This document shows positions 31,046 through 42,878 of a stretch of 64,000 nucleotides of DNA, one piece after another. The notes under the pieces are model-generated. The model was not told the origin of the DNA, searched no databases, and saw only the letters and a list, made by a program, of their open reading frames with translations. The position numbers were made by a program, and so were the translations under genes. The stretch is from Phytophthora colocasiae (taxonomy: Eukaryota; Oomycota; Peronosporomycetes; Peronosporales; Peronosporaceae), in contig JAGKQI010000083.1 of the NCBI GenBank assembly GCA_018806915.1, positions 372,001 through 436,000 of the forward strand. Reading direction: 5' to 3'. Position 1 is the stretch's first letter. The number at the start of each line of letters is the position of its first letter.

Positions 31046-31175
31046 TTAGGCCCACAATGCACAAATTGGGGGACCATTGAAACCTTACGAGTAGATATAG
31101 GTTACTGTTTTGCATCTTTGTGTTGTCACAAAATATCCAGAATTGAATTTTCTTCTCTAGACAAAACAGAGAACG

Positions 31176-32307
31176 ATGGCAAGTGGTAAGCATCGCCAGG
31201 TTGGGACTGTGTTTGCAGAGGATGTAAACGACGAAGAAGGACAACAGCAAAACCTCAAGCGACAAAAGATCGAGTTGTCGGGTGATGGTTTGGAGGAGGA
31301 AAAAGAAGCATCTCCAGTTGAGACAGTCAAGACCACCAACGACCCAAATGCGACTACCAAAGAAAATAACATTCCCGTGAACGTCAAGGCAAAAATGCCA
31401 GACAACATTCCATTTGCAGACGGCTATGAAGGTGGACAGTACTTTTTCGTGCGGGAGTGTTATGCGGAGTACTACTTAAAAGTGGAAGCTCTGCTGGTAG
31501 AGAAAAAGAAGTCCTGTGTGACGGTCACGGGTACGCCGGGTACGTTATGAATGAGTATTCTTTTGTGTATAGATATTATAAGTTGTTGACTCACGGATAC
31601 GTATGGTACTTGTTGCAGGCATCGGAAAATCCGTCTTCTACGCTTTTTTCCTTGATCGTTTCCGGAAGACTCATCCAGATTGGACCATCATCGCATCAAC
31701 GTATAACAAGAACTGCAAAATCGAAAAACTGGTTGTGTTCGAGCCTAACAAAACACCAAGAGTGCACGATTGGGCAGCCGAATTGAAGTTAAACGATCTT
31801 TTATTGAAGCTAGACGGTAAGACGAAAGACAAGGTGCTGTGGCTCTGCGACGGTCCACCGGAGAAAGAATACGGGCAAACGGTTGTCTTTACCAGCCCAA
31901 ACGACTGGCTACGTGTGGTCAAAAACATGGGCCAAACCTACTACATGCCTCCATGGACACTGGATGAGCTTCAACTAGCTGCTTTCGTACTGGAATATCC
32001 GTTTACTGACGAGGAGATGGAGAGCCGATTCTGGAATTTTGGTGGCGTGGCTCGGTATTGCCTCCTGATGGACCTACCAAGAATCCCGTCAGAAATCGAC
32101 TACCTAACCGAACCGATCGAACAAATCACGGATTCTGGAAAGCTCCGGAACTTACTTCTCGGGACTCCAAACAGCGACATGCACCATCGTTACCTGCTCT
32201 ACAACCCGAAGGGAGATGGAAGGCAATGGGACACGGAAATTGTGTCTGGCATGGTTCGTGAAAAACTGGCGGAGCGACTGCTCTCCGTTATCAACGACGA
32301 AACGTAA
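31176..32307 (+). CDS. Crinkler/RHS-type P-loop NTPase, short form (NTPase-4)
   Basis: Exon 1 is 31176-31539 and exon 2 is 31619-32307, with a 79-bp intron (GTACGTTATG...GTTGCAG), giving 350 aa. The N-terminus MASGKHRQVGTVFAED is acidic and Gln-rich with a KRQK basic cluster. It is followed by GQYFFVRECYAEYYLKVEAL, Walker A split at residue 122, KVLWLCDGPPE as Walker B, VVFTSPNDWLR, and WNFGGVARYCLLMD. It stops at NDET, just where full-length copies continue into the nuclease-like and HhH-like C-terminus. Exon 1 is almost identical to NTPase-3. The 3' flank to about 32540 still carries decayed C-terminal sequence with a shared internal deletion. Probably an NTPase-only protein, if expressed. 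Confidence 0.75.
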
Positions 32308-32786
32308 AAAGAATCCTTGAAGGAATGCCAGATAGCACCGCTACCCGATTCTAGAGACGCACAAAGTGGAATCGATTGCCGAGTTGGGGGTCTAAAGTCG
32401 ATGACCTCGATACAGAACGAATTGCGCCAACAGACAAGAAGCGCCTGAACGCTCAAATCTGGAGGAAGTAGTCAAGACCGTAAAGGACCAGTGGAATATC
32501 GAGATGATGAAAGAGATCCCCCGTATGTGTATCCGTTAGACCAAAGGTAACTGGTTATTTCCTAGCCGCTAGTTCCTTTGGTTTTTCATTATGAATTGGT
32601 CGAATGGGATGTTAAATTTTGGATTGTTGAGGATTTCTTGTCGTCTAGTGGTTGGTAGCCAAGGGATTCAATGTGTATCCATTAGAATTGTTTTGATTCA
32701 TTTGTCTCAAGGAGTTAGCTTTCCAAACCGATTACTTGTATCAGCTTGATCATGTGCGCGATAACCACTATTTTGTAGTCGAGATT

Positions 32787-32824
32787 TTAGGATCTCCTGC
32801 ACCTCAGCAGCATAGACTTTGTGG
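32787..32824 (-). pseudogene. PhyH remnant c, left piece (cut by gypsy-2 LTR)
   Basis: PhyH coding sequence runs up to CTTTGTGG and is interrupted there by the LTR at 32825. The continuation (GTGGAAAACCGG) appears after each of the two LTR copies, at 33672 and 42638. Confidence 0.85.
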
Positions 32825-33671
32825 TGTAACACGTCTACTATCACCTGCGTGCCGGTGGGTAATATAGTTGTCTGTGCTTCGCTTACGTTTTATTGCCTGG
32901 GTTCTCTTTCAACGTCCGTCCAACACTCGATGGCTCGGTCACCGCGCCGGTACGCCACTCGTCAGTGTGCGCCCCTATTTGTATTACTCTCTACGCTTCG
33001 TCCGTCCTACAACTGCAACTAACCGGGACTGTAAGGTGCAACTACCTACAGGTCAAACGACTTCGTACTGGGATAATGAGCTCCTCGCACCGTTCAACAA
33101 CAATGAGCTCCACGCTTCTCACGTCCAATGACTGTGAGTCAACCAAGCTTCCTGCTAACCGTTCGACAACGGGTCAGCACGTCGCCTCCACACGTAGCCT
33201 TGCCCGAGCCTAGTCCGCCTCGTCAGCCTCTCCGTTTAGCCGTAGCCTTCAGCCGTCCGTCTCGTCCGTCCGTCCGTCCAACACCGAAGTTGCGCTCTCC
33301 GTGGCAACTCTCGAACTGAGACCTCTGCGATCTCCGTCCGGCAAATACCAAAGTTCGTGGTGCCCTTCGTGACACTCCGCGAAACCAAGAGAAAGAAGAA
33401 GTGCTCTCCGTCCGTCCAAAATCGAAGTGTGCCCTCCGTGGCAAATATCGAACTGCCCTCTTGTCGTAGCCTCCGTCCGTCACACTACAAGATCGCCACG
33501 TGCTCACTTCCGGGCCTCTCACTGGAACCCACGGGAGGTACCTAACTGCGACCGAGGTACTTCAACCACGCTGGTCAGCTGTGCATTCCCCGAGGCCACT
33601 TCAGCATTACACGCATCATCCGTCGTTTCGCCTAGCCGCGCGAACCCTTCACGCATTGAGGATCCCTTACA
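32825..33671 (-). repeat. gypsy-2 LTR, left copy
   Basis: 847 bp with ends TGTAACA...CTTACA, flanked by GTGG on both sides (32821-32824 and 33672-33675), so a 4-bp target-site duplication. It is nearly identical to 41790-42637. The right flank is host PhyH/NTPase-upstream sequence, not element-internal sequence. It contains a short GTCC-type simple repeat near 33260. Confidence 0.9.
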
Positions 33672-33866
33672 GTGGAAAACCGGATCCAAATTGTGCAAAT
33701 TGTGGCCGATTTTGTTAATAGCCACGTCCCAGAGGCACTACCAGTCGTCTTTTAATGCGTGTTCCTCGTAGAAAAAAAAAGTTAGGCCCACAATGCACAA
33801 ATTGGGGGACCATCGAAACCTTACGAGTAGATATAGGTTACTGTTTTGCATCTTTGTGTTGTCACA
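33672..33866. repeat. duplicated host flank (PhyH remnant and NTPase upstream region)
   Basis: The same sequence as 42638-42831, differing mainly in one A-rich run. It begins with the rest of the interrupted PhyH codons and ends within the NTPase upstream region (TTTGTGTTGTCACA), then passes abruptly into gypsy-2 integrase sequence. Confidence 0.85.
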
Positions 33867-34840
33867 TGATAATCCGTAAGCTCGCCAGCTTCCGTAACAC
33901 TCGTTCCTCTCAGTAATTCATTCGGTGACCGAAGCCGTCGTCCCATCATTAGCTCGTTCGGAGACAACTGCACCGTCGAATGTCGTCCCGAATTGTACGC
34001 GTACACTGCAAAATCAACCCACGTATCCCAGTCGTGCTGCAAGTCGCTGTTCATGTATATCGACACGCAATCCTTCCACGTCCTATGAAAACGCTCAACC
34101 AGCCCAATCATTTGTGGTCGATATGGTACAGGTGTAGTCTGCTCCGCCTGTAACATCACCATTAGTCGATCAATAGCCTTCCCGGTCAATTCAGGGGCTC
34201 CGTCCGTAAGAAGTTCTCGAAATGCACCAAATTTCAACACCACATTGCGCATCAGAAACTCCGCCACCTTCTACGCCGTGTGTCTTTCCACCGTCGTCGC
34301 TAATGCGTATCTCGTAACGTACTCGAGAGCCGCTATCACGTATCGTTGTCCGCCGTCACTCGTAGGTAGTGGACCTGCCACATCCAACGCCCACCGATCA
34401 CATACATCGCCTCCTTTCAAACTTCGTAACGGAGGAATGACCTCCTTCGGCCTTGCCTTCCTACTACCGCACTCTTGACATCCGCGCACCCATTGTTTAA
34501 CTTCTCGCTGCAGATTCGGCCACCAATAGATCTGTGAGATCCGTCCAAAAGTATGGGGAGCCCGTGAATGCCCAGCCCACACTGAATCGTGACATTCCTT
34601 GAATACAACCGCCCATAGCTTCGGAGGTAGAATTACTCGTTCCCCTGCCGCCGTGCCGATCAATACCAATCCGTTTCGCTTCGTCACTCTCATTCCTTGA
34701 TGTCTGCCCGCGTTTAACAGCTTCTGGACCAGCTGACTCTTGTCCTGCGCGGTCATGATCTCTTCGTCCGATAGTTGTAAAGTCTGCTCCTTCGCTCGAC
34801 GTGCTTCTCGTCCTCGCACTGCCGCCTCTCTCACCGCCAC
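33867..34840 (-). pseudogene. gypsy-2 integrase, truncated
   Basis: The upstream frame (34840-34271) has the HHCC zinc domain (HTFGRISQIYWWPNL...CQECGS) and the first catalytic region (WALDVAGPLPTSDGG). After a frame change near 34270 the second frame continues (FGAFRELLTDGAPELTGKAI with Asp, YRPQMIGLVERFHRTW with Glu). The sequence breaks at 33867, within the C-terminal part, where it joins host DNA. Confidence 0.8.
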
Positions 34841-35823
34841 CGTTTCTGGTGCACTGCTACCGACTCGTTCTTCGCTCGCTGTCTCGCCGTCGTCATACCG
34901 GGGCTGAAGAGGAGGAACTTGCGCGTATGTTTCGTAACTGGACGCTTGCCGCTCCGCGAGTTTATCGGCTCACCAGTTTTCGCAGTCTCCGCCGTCGGCT
35001 CCGTCCCAGCACTCGCACGCTCAATGTCAGCGTTCTTCGTCACTTCAGGGGCTGGTGTTACTGCCCGTAATTCTGTTTCTAATTGCCGTAGCTCCTCCGC
35101 CCGTTGCGCTTCAGCCGCACGTCGTCTCGCACCCCTTGTTTGCGGTCGATTTATCATCTGCTCATCATCCGCACTCACCGCCGTGTTACCGCCCTCATCT
35201 TCCGCATTTTTCACCGCCTTGTCACCGGACAATTGTCGCCGCTTCCTGACTTTTGGTGCAGCTGCCGTTCCCGTACCCGGCTGCTCGTCGCCCTTGGTAC
35301 CGGTACCCGTAGTCGCCGCCATGGTCGCCGTTGCCGGTGCGATCTCCTCCGCACTCTCGTCCATCGTAGCTAGCCGTCGTGCCGCTCTTTGCCTTGATTT
35401 TCGTCGTCGGCCGACCGCCTCCAATACTTTTGCCGCCACTGGAGCTCTAGATAGGGCATCTGCCACCACATTCGTACTACCAGGCCGATAAACCACGTCA
35501 AAGTCGAACTCCTGTAAGGTTAGAGCCCATCGATGTAACTTGCCCGTCAACTCGGAGCTCGTCATCAACCACTTTAACGCCGCGTGGTCCGTCACAATGG
35601 TGAACCTCCGTCCATATAAGTAGGGTCTAAATAGCTTGATCGCCCAAACCACCGCGTAACACTCCAACTCCGTAATTCCGTACTTACTTTCCGTAGGGCT
35701 GTTAACCTTACTCGCATATGCAATGGGTTGCCACCCGCGTCCGTCATCTTGCAGCAAACACGCGCCCAAGCCAACCGTACTAGCGTCCGTTTCCACTCGA
35801 AATGGCAACTGAAAATTAGGATA
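34831..35823 (-). pseudogene. gypsy-2 RNase H and pol linker
   Basis: It reads PNFQLPFRVETDASTVGLG, AYASKVNSPTESKYGITELE, FTIVTDHAALKWLM and GSTNVVADALSR, which are the RNase H landmarks of Ty3/gypsy pol. A long Ala/Arg/Glu-rich linker follows before integrase. Its 5' continuity with reverse transcriptase is cut by a 936-bp DNA transposon. Confidence 0.85.
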
Positions 35824-36759
35824 CCGTAAATGACAGAAAGACACACCCGCCAAAAAGAAGCATTTTCGTATTTTTTATGTCAAAAATGACAGATAAAAGC
35901 ATTTTCGGCGCGTTGCGATGACTTTTGAAAGCATTTTTACGAAAGTCTGATGACATAACACATATGGCATTTTCGTGGTGATGTGTCATGGTCCTGAGTG
36001 ATATCTCAATTTAAAAGTACCATTTGTCGCCGTACGTGACGGTGGACTCGTACGTGACTATCGTTGGCGGCCGCTGTCGACGGCAGCCATACGTGATAAT
36101 GAACTCGCACATTTTCAGCTTGTCTTCAGCAGAACACCTTACTGTTTGGGCTAGGTGGATGTATGCTTTTTAACTGTGATATTATGCTGGCAAACAAGCT
36201 CCGGTATTGTAGCGCTTCAGAGTTTTTCGGGGAACATTTGGCTGTACACTAATGCGAAAATGGGCGTCCTATAAAGCCTCCACAGTGCTTTTTACAGAAA
36301 AACATTGGCAGACGAGTGAAACATGTATCCTGTACCTCATCAGCCTTCGGTTGATGTATTGCAGTATGAGGACAATGGGATTGTTTATGCAAATCATTGA
36401 ATCTGCCTACGCGACTATCAATTGTGAAAACATCTCAAACAGGTACATTCAGAGGTCGTTTGACGTGTGTGGGCTGAATCCGTGGACTGGATCAGGTGAC
36501 TTGAGCGCATTTTACGCTCACCTTGAGAAGCTTACAACGGATTCTATCTACAGCTCGCTGATTTCTCAACAGTGCAACAGAGACTTAGAAAGACATGAGG
36601 AGTTTTAGTCGTTGAATGCAGTAGAAGTGTAGCCATTTAGATAGATGACACAAAGAAGCATTTTCGACGCCATGACATGACACAAAGAAGCATTTTCGGC
36701 GATTTGCGATGACAGCATTTTCGAGCACGTCGCTGAGTGTGTCTTTCTGTCATTTACGG
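35824..36759. mobile_element. DNA transposon with TA target duplication, nonautonomous
   Basis: 936 bp with 23-bp perfect terminal inverted repeats (CCGTAAATGACAGAAAGACA at the left end) and TA on both sides. It sits exactly between the gypsy-2 codons for KPVLRY and PNFQLPF. Subterminal AAGCATTTTCG-type motifs occur several times at both ends. A plus-strand frame 36252-36608 (118 aa, including IQRSFDVCGLNPWTG) looks like the C-terminal scrap of a transposase, possibly pogo/Tc1-like. It lacks a full catalytic core. Confidence 0.85.
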
Positions 36760-36761
36760 TA

Positions 36762-38638
36762 CCGCAAGACTGGCTTCGTCGTCAGGATCTTCTTGACCGT
36801 TTCAAAGGCCTCTTCCTGCGCGTCTCCCCACTCCCATGCTACACTCTTACGCAACAACTTGGTCACTGGCGCGAACAGCGATCCAAAATTCGGCACAAAC
36901 CTCCGGTAGTAACCCGCCAAATGCACGAAGCGCTTCGCTTCCTTCACGTCCTTCGGCCTTGGAAACTCTCGCACCGCCGTCACTAAACGCTCTAGAGGTT
37001 GTACACCGTCCGCACTCAACCGATGTCCCAAGTACTCCATCGAAGTGGCTGCAAACACACACTTTTTCAGCTTCAGGGTTAGCCCTGCTGCCGCCGACCG
37101 TTCCAATACGCACGCCAACTCAATCACGTGACACTCAATACCGCCTCTGGTGTATACCACAATGTCGCCCAGATACACTAAGCAATTCGTCCATGTCAAT
37201 CCGCGTAACACGTGGTTCATCATCCGCTGGAAAGTAGAAGGAGCGTTTGTCAGGCCAATGGCATCCGCACAAACTGAAACAGCCCTTGTTTCGACGTAAA
37301 CGCTGTCTTCTCTCGATCTGCCGCTGCTACCAAAATTTGCCAATACCCCGCTTTGAGATCCAACGTCGTGAACAGTAACGCACCGCCCAACGCTTCTAAA
37401 GTTTCATCTATCCTGGGTAACGGATACACGTCCTTCCGCGTAACCTTGTTCAAAGCACGATAGTCCACGCACAATCGCACTTCGCCGTCCTTCTTTCTAA
37501 CTAGTACGACCGGGAAGCCCCATGCTCCGTTGCCTTCCTCAATCACACCAGCTTGTAGCATCTTCGTCACGTTCTCTTCGATAATCGCGTCTTCCGTTTG
37601 TGCCCGACGTCGTCGTTTCAACATTATTGGCCGTGTTTCTCCCGTGTCGATGTGGTGTTCCACGTCCAAAGCTGTTGCCGGTAGGCAATCACCCGTGTTC
37701 TTCGTTAACGTCCTGTATGCTCGTAGTAGCTTCAAGATCATTTGTCGACCGCCCTCGTCATCCACGCCAATGTTCACCGAGTTTTCATCATCCAGAGGCG
37801 TTTCCGTATCGCCCAATTCGTCCATCCATGAGAGTACACGATCTCTCTGTAGCGCTCCATCCAATTCAAGCACCGACATGTCCTTATCGATGGGCACCCA
37901 CACACCGAGCTCTCGCTTCGAAGGTAGACAAACTTTTTCATTACTTGAATTTATTGCTGGTATCCACGCACGTCCGTTCTGCACCTTCGTTACCGTCGCT
38001 GCTAGCATCACTGCGCCTGCCGTTTTCGTAGGAAGGAACACTCCTTGCTCGCCGTCCGCTGCTGCCACCGCCACTGATATTGGCGTCACCGCGTTGCCGT
38101 CCAGCATGTGTCGTCGTGCCAACCGTACTGCCGCTACTCGTGCGTTGCCACCGTCATCATACGTTCGAAACGGGATCGTCACCTTACGACCGTCCACCGC
38201 GTAGCGAATCTCGTTCTTGTCGAAATCCATAGTCGCTCCGTGCTCTCGCATAAAGTCAACGCCCAAAAGGAACTCGTCCGTGCACCCGTCTACAATACAA
38301 GCGTCCACCGTGATGATCTCATCGAACTCCGTGTGCGGTCGGAACCGCCATACGCCCACCACGTCGAGTAGAAATCCTCCGACACCTTCTACGTAATCTA
38401 CTGGGGCCACTCCGTCCACTCTGTCACCGTATTTCATCCAGTCCGTTCCGGCGATAGTGTACCGGGCTCCACTGTCCAGCTTCACTTGTCGAGGCACACC
38501 ACTCACCGTCACGTTCGTTGTCGGTAATCCGTCGCCCGCGCAGATGTGCTCTTCCACATTATTCTCGTTCTTGTGTTCCTCGTCTGCTTCGGTACGGTGC
38601 TTCACCAAGTTCACGTGCGCTGTCTTCGTTGGATCCAC
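36762..38638 (-). pseudogene. gypsy-2 protease and reverse transcriptase
   Basis: Frame 38638-37250 has the protease motif (VKLDSGARYTIAG, then DEFLLGVDFM) and the start of RT (VVLVRKKDGEVRLCVDYRAL, FTTLDLKAGYWQI, FQFVRMP). Near 37250 the frame changes and 37343-36762 continues (GLTNAPSTFQRMM, LRLSADG-type thumb). The catalytic box reads YLGD in place of the expected YxDD, removing a metal-binding Asp. So RT would be inactive even without the frameshift. Confidence 0.88.
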
Positions 38639-38695
38639 CGTCCGTGTTTTTCTCGTTCGTTGTATGACTCGCAGTGCATCTTGTGCTGCAGCCGT

Positions 38696-41600
38696 TCATT
38701 CCTGTCGACGCGCTTCGCTACAACGCGCAACTTCTTCTTGTACTTCCTGCCGTCGTCGTCGCTTCTCGGCCAACCGCTGAATCGCCTTCCGCCGTTTCGC
38801 TTTCTTCCGTGCTTGTCGCCGGAACAGCCGTGCTTGCTTCGCCGCTTCTTTCGCGTTTGTCACCGTGGGTTCGGTACTGCTCGCCACTGGTTCTCCGCTC
38901 CCGTCAGCATCCGTACTCTCGGCCAACTCCGACTGTGTGCTTCCAGGGTTGCTTGTACCCGCCGTCGCCATCACCGTGACCGCTGAGTTCACGTCCTTCG
39001 TCGTCACCGCTGCCGTATCGTCGGTGGAGTCCGCTCGTGGTGCGCCTTCTCCAGTCTTGACTACACCGTCTCTCGATGCGATGCTGGCTACCGTCGCGCC
39101 TTCTCCAGTCGGGAACTCGTTGCCACCATCTTTATCCTTCGTCACCGTCCCAGTGGCCCGCACGTATCTCGCTGCGGCCATTGCCGGTCTCACCGTAGCC
39201 AAGTACAAGTCGGAACGTGCTTCGTCGTACTCGCTCTCATCCTTCATCCGCTTCCTCACCTCATCCAACTCACTCGCCACACGCGCCAGTTTTGCAGCTT
39301 CGCCCGCGTTTACCTTCGTCCGTCCGACGTCCGTCGTTTCTCCATCGTGTTGGGGATCTCGTGCACTCCCCGGACGTCGCAGTCCCGCTCCTACGCCCGG
39401 TGCTCGTTTCCCGTGGACGCGTTACTCTGTTCTCTTCGTCTTTGCATGTAGGCGTCATTTCGTGCTCTCGCTTCTGGATCCGTGCATTCCTTTGCAAAAT
39501 GTCCAAACTTCTGACATGCGTAGCACTTCACACCATTTGGACACTGCCGGATGCCGTGAACCCACAGTTGCCGCAAACTTCTCCTGACTCGTTCGTCGCC
39601 GTCCCATGTTCTTGTGTTCGCGCGTCTCGTCCGTTTGACCCGCCGCTCGATTGTCTGTCCGCCGTCACTTGTAACACAGGCGCCGTGCTCTTCGGCTTCC
39701 GTTTGGGCTCGGTCTCGTCCTCACTGGATTCCTCGCGTCGTACCTTGGGCTTCTTCGATCTCTTCTGCGGTTCCTTCTTCGCAGGAGCAGCTGTCCGCTT
39801 ACGTTCTTGCTTCCTTTTCGCCCAGTACCTCCGATTCCAGTACCGCCCAACTGGCTCTTCATACATTCCAGTGAACTTGTTCCATACGCCGACTGGGTTG
39901 GTGTAGAGCGTAAAGCCGTCCGGATCCACGTCAGCCGTTGCCGCATTTGGCATATTCTCTTCCGCCACAGGGAGCTTAATCCCTCCGATTCCAGGCACAA
40001 CCATAGTCGCTCGATTTGCACCCGTCACTTGCCGCCGCCGGTCCGTTCATATACGTCTGCCCAAGTTGCTGCATCCGTGGCGCCACAGTCTCCAACGGGT
40101 CGTTCAAGTCTCTTGCCTTCCGTACCGCCTGTTCCAAGGTCTTGGGCACGGGTGGCTGCTTCACCAACTGCCGCGTCACTCGATCAATTTCTCGGTAAAA
40201 CTGCGCCAAGAACACCCTCTCTTCCACGTCGTTTCTCTCAGCCGCTTCTCTAAGTCCCGCTGCGAAGTCTGCATATGACTCTCCGTGGAACATCTTCCGT
40301 GAATTCACTCGCCATTCCGCTTCGTCGAGGTTCACTGGTGGTCCGTATCGTTGCAGGAGGCCTTCCTTTAAATTCGTCCATGTCCGGTCTTCGGGTCGCA
40401 GACGTCTGTCGTAATTCACCCACCATCGTGCTGCGTTGTCCATGAGTTTGTTGCCCAGAATGAAGTACAAGGCATGGTCACTCCATTCTCCTCGTCCAGA
40501 CTCTTTCGCTCCTTGTAGTGCTAGGTCTACTCGGTCCACCCACGTCGATGCAGATACGCCCACTTAGGGTTTGAAGGATGGTAAGTACAATTCCTTGACG
40601 CTTTTTCGTGAAGGTCTTCGGTCCCGCCGTTCCCGTCGAGGTTCTCTTCGTTCTCGTTGCTGGCGTCGTCCTCGTCGCCTTGCTCGTTCGTCTCGTTCCC
40701 GACTGACTCGCCGTCCGCGCCGACGCCGTTCCGGTCTCTCTCGTCGTACTCGTCGTCGCCCGTCGTCCGACTTATCGCTGCTGTTCATTGACTCGCTACT
40801 CGACTCACTACCGGAAGAGCTGCTCGAGTCGCCGCTGGACGACTGACGTCCGTGGTCGCTTCCACGCCAAGACTCGTCCGAACTGCTAGCATCTTCCGAG
40901 GATGGGTCGTTGTCTCCTCCAGGTGCCGCTTGCCCGCGTCGTCGAGATCGCGACCGATGATGACTTCGTGGTCGTCCCGATCTTGCGTGACTCCTTGGTC
41001 TCCGTTGTTCATGTCGGGGTTCGCTTCGGTCTCGTCGAGCTACCGCCGCCCGTCTTGGTCTCTCTGGATGGTCTTGTGGAATTGATTCGTCGTCTTGTCG
41101 CACTTGGCGTTGGTCAATTTCTCCTTGGTCGTTTCGTAGCTGCGCTATCTCCATTTGCAATCGTTGGATCACGGCTTCCAGGTTCTCCGGAGCTGTCGTT
41201 TCCTGAGGCCCAGGGTCTCCTGTCAGGTCTTCCGCGACGGCCTGCGGTGCACGTCTCGATTCGTGGGTGCCTTCTGCTGTGGTTGACACTCGTGACGTTC
41301 TTCTTGGATCCACTATCTGCGTCGAGCCGCCGCCGTCTGCACGCCGCGTTGCTTTCCTCCGTCTGGGATCAGCCTTCGATGACTTCACACTTCGTGAGGA
41401 TTTCTTGGTCCCCGGGGTTTCTGCAGGCTCACCCACATCCACCGGTGCGTTGTCCTTGTTTACTACTGGAGGGCTGCGTCGCGTTTGGCTTCTCGTCCGT
41501 ATTGGGGACGCTAACAGTTCGCTTGCAGTCGGTGCCCGTTTCTCTTCCAATACTACAGTGCCGTCTAAATCATGATCGTCTTTACTTGGACCGCCAGCAA

Positions 41601-41789
41601 AGTGTTCGCTCTCTTGGGGTGCTTCAGGCTCATGCGAAGTTCGTTTCGATCGTTCAGATGTCTCCCGTGGTGATAATGTCACCGTTCCCGTTTTGGCTCG
41701 GCTCTTCGTTCTTGCCATCTCCATTGTTTCGCTCATTTTCGTTCTTCGGGGTTTTCGTTGTCTAGAAATCAGCCCCTGTATGACCACCA
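38696..41789 (-). pseudogene. gypsy-2 Gag region with stops and frameshifts
   Basis: The N-terminal frame 41789-40567 is Arg/Ser-rich and low complexity, ending at an in-frame TAG (40564). The same frame continues with the capsid-like part (ARWWVNYDRRLRPEDRTW, FHGESYADFAAGLRE). After a frame change near 40010 a basic linker follows, then another change near 39560 before the CCHC knuckle CYACQKFGHFAKEC. A charged region (39280-38696) rich in Arg/Lys at its end precedes protease. At least one stop and two frame changes are seen. Confidence 0.8.
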
Positions 41790-42637
41790 TGTAACACGTC
41801 TACTATCACCTGCGTGCCGGTGGGTAATATAGTTGTCCGTGCTTCGCTTACGTTTTCTTGCCTGGGTTTTCTTTCAACGTCCGTCCAACACTCGATGGCT
41901 CGGTTTACCGCGCCGGTACGCCACTCGTCAGTGTGCGCCCCTATTTGTATTACTCTCTACGCTTCGTCCGTCCTACAACTGCAACTAACCGGGACTGTAA
42001 GGTGCAACTACCTACAGGTCAAACGACTTCGTACTGGGATAATGAGCTCCTCGCACCGTTCAACAACAGTGAGCTCCACGCTTCTCACGTCCAATGACTG
42101 TGAGTCAACCAAGCTTCCTGCTAACCGTTCGACAACGGGTCAGCACGTCGCCTCCACACGTAGCCTTGCCCGAGCCTAGTCCGCCTCGTCAGCCTCTCCG
42201 TTTAGCCGTAGCCTTCAGCCGTCCGTCTCGTCCGTCCGTCCGTCCAACACCGAAGTTGCGCTCTCCGTGGCAACTCTCGAACTGAGACCTCTGCGATCTC
42301 CGTCCGGCAAATACCAAAGTTCGTGGTGCCCTTCGTGACACTCCGCGAAACCAAGAGAAAGAAGAAGTGCTCTCCGTCCGTCCAAAATCGAAGTGTGCCC
42401 TCCGTGGCAAATATCGAACTGCCCTCTTGTCGTAGCCTCCGTCCGTCACACTACAAGATCGCCACGTGCTCACTTCCGGGCCTCTCACTGGAACCCACGG
42501 GAGGTACCTAACTGCGACCGAGGTACTTCAACCACGCTGGTCAGCTGTGCATTCCCCGAGGCCACTTCAGCATTACACGCATCATCCGTCGTTTCGCCTA
42601 GCCGCGCGAACCCTTCACGCATTGAGGATCCCTTACA
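41790..42637 (-). repeat. gypsy-2 LTR, right copy (5' LTR of the element)
   Basis: 848 bp, TGTAACA...CTTACA, nearly identical to the left LTR. On its inner side lies the primer-binding site, and on its outer side GTGG followed by the interrupted PhyH remnant. Confidence 0.9.
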
Positions 42638-42745
42638 GTGGAAAACCGGATCCAAATTGTGCAAATTGTGGCCGATTTTGTTAATAGCCACGTCCCAGAG
42701 GCACTACCAGTCGTCTTTTAATGCGTGTTCCTCGTAGAAAAAACA
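42638..42745 (-). pseudogene. PhyH remnant c, right piece
   Basis: Continuation of the PhyH fragment split by the gypsy-2 LTR, ending in the A-rich tract that replaces the PhyH 5' end in most units. The NTPase-5 upstream region follows. Confidence 0.8.
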
Positions 42746-42878
42746 AGTTAGGCCCACAATGCACAAATTGGGGGACCATCGAAACCTTACGAGTAGATAT
42801 AGGTTACTGTTTTGCATCTTTGTGTTGTCACAAAATATCCAGAATTGAATTTTCTTCTCTAGACAAAAACAGAGAACG

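Larger units (their letters stand above)
33867..42637 (-). mobile_element. Ty3/gypsy LTR retrotransposon 2, 3'-truncated and degraded
   Basis: Minus-strand element: 5' LTR at 41790-42637, primer-binding site TGGTGGTCATACAGGGG next to it, gag (about 41790-39390), protease, reverse transcriptase, RNase H, and integrase ending abruptly at 33867. The end of pol and the polypurine tract are missing and replaced by host flank plus the left LTR. Several stops and frameshifts, a changed RT active site and an inserted DNA transposon make it inactive. Confidence 0.85.

Noticed and set aside
33255..33275. GTCC-type tandem repeat inside the gypsy-2 LTR as a possible CRISPR or satellite
   Set aside because: Only a few units of 4 bases inside an LTR, present in both LTR copies; ordinary simple repeat.
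34919..41765. Long plus-strand frames such as 34919-35491, 37530-38204, 38865-39587, 39217-39906, 40902-41765
   Set aside because: All are opposite to recognisable gypsy-2 domains on the minus strand and match no family.
32825..42637. One complete gypsy element with intact structure and GTGG target duplication
   Set aside because: The sequence between the left LTR and integrase is host DNA and the pol end is missing, so the two LTRs do not simply bound one whole element.
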